A stretch of 64,000 nucleotides of DNA from Acidimicrobiia bacterium (GTDB taxonomy: Bacteria; Actinomycetota; Acidimicrobiia; Spongiisociales; ZC4RG35). Position 1 is the first letter of the stretch; each line of letters starts with the position of its first letter. Made by a program: the position numbers and the translations under genes. Below are positions 60,262 through 64,000 of the stretch, piece by piece. The stretch lies in the NCBI GenBank assembly GCA_028285585.1, contig JANQOU010000006.1:186001-250000 (forward strand). Reading direction: 5' to 3'. Below the pieces are notes generated by a model that saw only the letters and a program-made list of their open reading frames with translations, had not been told where the DNA came from and ran no database searches.

Positions 60262-61702
60262 CAGCCGCCAACCGGAGCAGCGGCTCGGGGAGAATCCCGA
60301 ATAGGACCGTCCCCAGAACGGCCAGCCCGACCGCCCACCTGACCGGCGTGGAAGGAGCGGCCAGATCGGACTCACTCTCCTCCATGAACATCATCACGAT
60401 CACACGCAGGTAGAAGGCGAACGTGACCACCGACGTCAGCACTCCCAGAATCACCAGCCACTCGAAGCCTCCGGCCCAAGCCTCCGCGAAGACCCCGAAC
60501 TTCGCCACGAAGCCCGAAGTCAAAGGCAAGCCGGCCATGCCCAGAAGGAGGACGGCCAGCGAAACCGCAAGCACGGGGCTTCTTCGCACCAGGCCGCGGT
60601 AGTCGTCGATGTCCGAGGCCGAACTGGCGGAGCCGCTGACGGCGGCGACGATCGCAAACGCACCCACCAGCTGGAGTGCGTACACGGCCACATAGAACAA
60701 CATGCCTGTGAAGGTCCCACCGACCAGTCCGGTCATGATGAAGCCGGCGTGAGCCACACCCGAGTACGCGAGCAGACGCCTCACGTCACTCTGGACAAGC
60801 GCCATGAACGCCCCGATCGCCATCGACAGGGCTGCCACCCCGGCCAGGACCGGAGCCCAACTCTGCTCGTATTGGGGCAACCCGGTGATGAGGATTCGGG
60901 CAATGGCGAGAAACCCGGCAACTTTCGCCATCGCGGCCATGTAGCCGGTGATCCCGGCGGGCGCCCCTTGATAGACGTCAGGAGCCCAGCTGTGGAAGGG
61001 TGCGGCAGACACCTTGAACCCGAGACCCACGATCACGAGAGCAATCCCGATGAGGATGACGGCCGGCGCCGTGACAATCACGCCGGAGAAGAAACCCCGC
61101 ATGCCCAGCACGTCGAAGCGGCCCGTGCCCGCATAGAGGAGGGCAACGCCGTAGATGAAGATCGCCGAGGCGAACGAGCCGAGCAGGAAATACTTCATCG
61201 CTGCTTCATCCGAGCGGGAGGTGTCACGGGTCATGCCTGCCAGCACGTACAGGGAGATCGAGCCGACCTCCAACCCGAGAAACATCATCACCAGGTTGTT
61301 CGAGGCGATCATGATCGAGAAACCCGCAGTGGCAAGGAGGATCAGGGCGATGGACTCGGCACCCCTTCGCCCGAGCCCAGTCACGAAACGCCAGCCCGAC
61401 ATCAGCCCCAACCCCATGATCGCCAGCAGGGCGAGTCTGCCGAAGACGGCAAATCCGTCCATCAGGACCATGCCTGAGAACCCGAGAAGCGAGCCGATCT
61501 GCCCCACCGCCAATGCGTCGGAAGCGGTGAGCCATTGCACGATCGTGAAAGCCATCGCCAGAGCGAAGCTGATGCCGGCCACCCAGCCGAGGCGGTTGGC
61601 GGCCGGCTTCCACTGAACCTCGATCAGGAGCACCGCAGCAGCACCGGCGGCGAGCGCGATCTCGGGGAGAATCGCAATCCACTGGATCTCGGGAGTGATC
61701 AT
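60245..61702 (-). CDS. nuoN: NADH-quinone oxidoreductase subunit N (complex I cluster 2)
   Basis: An antiporter-like subunit of 485 residues, paralogous to the gene at 33078-34562. FLGLEVGSISLYVLAGM carries the helix 5 glutamate and AAPFHSWAPDVYQGAPAGIT the signature. It differs clearly from the first copy in loops and N-terminus, so it is an old duplication or separate acquisition, not a recent copy. ATG shares one base with the nuoM stop. Confidence 0.95.
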   Translation of the reverse strand: MITPEIQWIAILPEIALAAGAAAVLLIEVQWKPAANRLGWVAGISFALAMAFTIVQWLTASDALAVGQIGSLLGFSGMVLMDGFAVFGRLALLAIMGLGLMSGWRFVTGLGRRGAESIALILLATAGFSIMIASNNLVMMFLGLEVGSISLYVLAGMTRDTSRSDEAAMKYFLLGSFASAIFIYGVALLYAGTGRFDVLGMRGFFSGVIVTAPAVILIGIALVIVGLGFKVSAAPFHSWAPDVYQGAPAGITGYMAAMAKVAGFLAIARILITGLPQYEQSWAPVLAGVAALSMAIGAFMALVQSDVRRLLAYSGVAHAGFIMTGLVGGTFTGMLFYVAVYALQLVGAFAIVAAVSGSASSASDIDDYRGLVRRSPVLAVSLAVLLLGMAGLPLTSGFVAKFGVFAEAWAGGFEWLVILGVLTSVVTFAFYLRVIVMMFMEESESDLAAPSTPVRWAVGLAVLGTVLFGILPEPLLRLAADAFPL

Positions 61703-63237
61703 CAGCGGCCGTCCCCGGCGACAAACACGTCGCCCAGCCGACCGGGCTCGGGCACCTCGTAGCCGGTAGAGGCCTCGACGTGATCGAGCACCTGTTCGGT
61801 CGACGGCGCGATCTTGTCGAGGAGGATGTTGGGATAGAGGCCCAAGACGAGCACCAGGATCGCAAGGGGGGCGAGCAGCCCAATCTCCCTCGGGCTCAGA
61901 TCAGACAACGCCTTGTTCTCTTCCTTCTCCGGAATACCGGTGAACACCCTCTCGTAAGCCCAAAGCAGATAGATCGCGGCGAGGACCACACCGGAAGCAG
62001 CGATGATCGCCAGCGGTGGAAGAGTGGCGTAGCTCCCGACCAAAACCAGGAACTCACCCACGAAGCCGTTGAGGCCGGGCAGTCCGATGGAGGCGAAGAC
62101 CATGAACAGGAAGAAGCCCGCGTAGATCGGCATCACCTTCTGCAGCCCGCCGAACTCGGAGATCTGTTTGGTGTGCCGGCGCTCGTAGATCATCCCCACC
62201 AAGAGGAACAAAGCCCCGGTGGTGATGCCGTGGTTCACGTTTTGGATGACCGCACCCTGGAGGCCGCCGGAGGTGAGAGCGAAGGTGCCGAGCACGATGA
62301 AACCGAGGTGGCTCACCGACGAGTAGGCGACGAGCTTCTTGAGGTCCGGCTGGACTATCGCGACGACCGCTCCGTAGACGATGCCGATGACGGCAAGCAC
62401 GCCCATGATCCACGCCGCATCAACCGAGGCTTCGGGGAACAGCCCGAGGTTGTAGCGAAGCAGCCCATAGGTGCCGAGCTTCAGGAGAACACCGGCGAGC
62501 AATACCGACCCGGCGGTCGGAGCCTCGGTGTGGGCGTCAGGAAGCCAGGTGTGCAACGGAAACAACGGGACCTTGATCGCAAACGCCAAGGCAAAGGCGG
62601 CGAACAGCCACCGCTCGGTGCCCTGGGACAGCTCGACGGTCATCAGATCGGCCAGGGCGAACGACACCGACCCGGCCTGAGCCGAATGAGCCAAGGCAAG
62701 TGCGATGATGCCGGCGAGCATGAACGCCGAGCCGAAAGCGGTGTATAGGAAGAACTTCGTTGCCGCATAGCGGCGGCGATCACTCCCCCAGATGCCGATG
62801 ATGAAGTACATCGGGACCAAGATCGCCTCGAAGAAGACGAAGAAGAGGAACAGGTCGAGGGCCAAAAAGACACCGATCATCCCGGCTTCCAGCAAGAGCG
62901 TGTTGGCAACGAACTCCTTGCGCCGGTTCTTGATCCCAGTAGACGCTCCGAGAGCGATCGGGACGAGGATCGTGGTGAGCAGCACCATGGGCATGGAGAT
63001 GCCGTCCACACCGAGGCTCCAGCTGATACCCCATGGCTCGTACCACGGGACACTCTCGGTGAACTGGAACCCGGGCACGGGCTCAAAGGCGTAGAAGAGG
63101 TATCCGGCGAGAGCAAGGGGGAGCGCCGAGAGAGCGATGCCCAGCGGGAGGTGGAGCTCTTCCCGCTCGCGCGGGATCGCCATGATCACGAGTGCTCCGG
63201 CAATGGGAACCAGGATGAGCCAGGTGAGAAGACTCAT
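61702..63237 (-). CDS. nuoM: NADH-quinone oxidoreductase subunit M (complex I cluster 2)
   Basis: An antiporter-like subunit of 511 residues. LFFVFFEAILVPMYF with the essential glutamate and FAIKVPLFPLHTWLPDAHTE with the lysine are conserved. It is 28 residues shorter than the copy at 34563-36182. ATG at 63237 overlaps the nuoL stop by 4 nt; the reading upstream to 63336 is within nuoL. Confidence 0.96.
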   Translation of the reverse strand: MSLLTWLILVPIAGALVIMAIPREREELHLPLGIALSALPLALAGYLFYAFEPVPGFQFTESVPWYEPWGISWSLGVDGISMPMVLLTTILVPIALGASTGIKNRRKEFVANTLLLEAGMIGVFLALDLFLFFVFFEAILVPMYFIIGIWGSDRRRYAATKFFLYTAFGSAFMLAGIIALALAHSAQAGSVSFALADLMTVELSQGTERWLFAAFALAFAIKVPLFPLHTWLPDAHTEAPTAGSVLLAGVLLKLGTYGLLRYNLGLFPEASVDAAWIMGVLAVIGIVYGAVVAIVQPDLKKLVAYSSVSHLGFIVLGTFALTSGGLQGAVIQNVNHGITTGALFLLVGMIYERRHTKQISEFGGLQKVMPIYAGFFLFMVFASIGLPGLNGFVGEFLVLVGSYATLPPLAIIAASGVVLAAIYLLWAYERVFTGIPEKEENKALSDLSPREIGLLAPLAILVLVLGLYPNILLDKIAPSTEQVLDHVEASTGYEVPEPGRLGDVFVAGDGR

Positions 63238-64000
63238 GCGCCACCTACCAAGAGCCAGATCACGATGCCAACGGTTCCGGCGAGAAGAAGCGCCCCATAG
63301 TTGCGCACGTAACCGGTCTGAAGCGGCCGGATCCAATCCCCAACGCGGACCGCGAGCCGGCCCACGCCGTTCACTGCTCCGTCGATCAAGGGCAAGTCCA
63401 CGCTGAATGCGGCCAGCTCAGCCGTCTTCCGGCCTGGTGCCACCAGCACCGTGCCGTAGAAGTCGTCCACCCGGTAGGCGTCACCCCAAAGTCCCCAGAC
63501 CGGCTGAAGGCTCTGCTCCCAATGCTCCCAGGACTCACGCGGGCGCCTGTAGTTGAGCCATGCGGCACCGATCCCGGCGAGACCAGCTGCGACCGAGAGT
63601 GCGGCCAGCACAACCAGCATCAGGCTGCTGTCAGGCGGATGTGCGATATGCACGTTCTCGAAGGCCGGCTCGAGGAAGTGCTCCAAGGTGAGACGGAAGG
63701 GAGTGTTCACCAGGCCGCCGATCACGGCCAAGCCCGCCAACACCACAAGAGGGATCGTCATGACTCGTGGTGACTCATGAGGCTCGACCCCGTCCTCCCA
63801 ACGCGGCCTGCCCAAGAAGATGAGGATGAACATCCGGGTCATGTAGAAGGCAGTGATCAGAGCGGTGGCGAGGCCGATGACCCATAGGAAGGACCACCAT
63901 CCCCCACGCTCGAACGCCGAGGCGAGTATCTCGTCCTTCGACCAGAAACCGGCCAGCGGGGGCATCCCGGCGATGGCGAGAGTTGCGATGCCCATAGTGA
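63234..64000 (-). CDS. nuoL: NADH-quinone oxidoreductase subunit L (complex I cluster 2), 5' part cut by window edge
   Basis: The C-terminal about 255 residues of a NuoL. The visible part begins at the MPPLAGFWSKDEILA region, then RMFILIFLG and VEPHESPRVMTIPL, the polar lateral helix region and a final membrane helix. The frame is open at the window edge, so the true start lies beyond 64000. The gene order nuoL-nuoM-nuoN repeats that of operon 1; other subunits of this second cluster, perhaps including nuoEFG, would be outside the window. Confidence 0.93.
   Translation of the reverse strand, partial: TMGIATLAIAGMPPLAGFWSKDEILASAFERGGWWSFLWVIGLATALITAFYMTRMFILIFLGRPRWEDGVEPHESPRVMTIPLVVLAGLAVIGGLVNTPFRLTLEHFLEPAFENVHIAHPPDSSLMLVVLAALSVAAGLAGIGAAWLNYRRPRESWEHWEQSLQPVWGLWGDAYRVDDFYGTVLVAPGRKTAELAAFSVDLPLIDGAVNGVGRLAVRVGDWIRPLQTGYVRNYGALLLAGTVGIVIWLLVGGA

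Overview
The window is dense, high-GC bacterial chromosome with little non-coding DNA, frequent GTG and TTG starts and many 4-nt gene overlaps. The gene content points to an actinobacterium: GuaB3 beside guaA, a LytR-CpsA-Psr protein, PcrA with a C-terminal Tudor-like domain, a 365-residue transaldolase and a HutF-type histidine pathway. A lineage near Acidimicrobiia is my inference, not proven. No rRNA, tRNA, CRISPR array or insertion sequence was found.

Layout. 0.2-5.7 kb: a nuclease-like protein, a lipoprotein, then fatty-acid/CoA genes (RidA, enoyl-CoA hydratase, acyl-CoA dehydrogenase, CoA-binding protein, thioesterase). 5.7-10.8 kb: histidine degradation operon hutH-hutI-methyltransferase-hutF. 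10.8-14.0 kb: cell-envelope genes (M15 peptidase, DUF2207, LemA). 14.1-17.8 kb: sucD-sucC with a B12-binding mutase subunit, and divergent transaldolase. 17.8-25.9 kb (minus): guaB3-guaA, a CheA-like kinase with fused receiver, a histidine kinase, pcrA. 25.9-33.0 kb: CPBP protease, trpS, a molybdopterin oxidoreductase fused to pentapeptide repeats, an LCP protein, a sensor kinase, a Nudix hydrolase and an acetyltransferase.

33.1-43.4 kb (minus) is an 11-gene complex I operon, nuoABCDHIJKLMN, without the NADH-oxidising module nuoEFG. A second, divergent set nuoL-nuoM-nuoN enters at the right edge (60.2-64.0 kb).

43.5-57 kb is the most unusual part. It joins iron handling with envelope glycan chemistry: a DtxR/MntR-like repressor with changed metal ligands, a FEA1-like (iron-assimilation) lipoprotein translated with a membrane glycosyltransferase and a sugar epimerase, a flippase-like/GT2 fusion, a flavin oxidoreductase joined to an FbpABC-type iron transporter, a small membrane protein and a ferritin. 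Two operons (the epimerase-glycosyltransferase-FEA1 operon and the fbpABC-oxidoreductase operon) carry the same palindrome, CACTA-N6-TAGTG, exactly 20 nt before the first ATG. This supports one regulon. The repressor gene itself is preceded by two copies of a different perfect palindrome, TTGCTATAGCAA.

Start codons were chosen from ribosome-binding sites, family N-termini and overlaps; several remain uncertain and this is stated.
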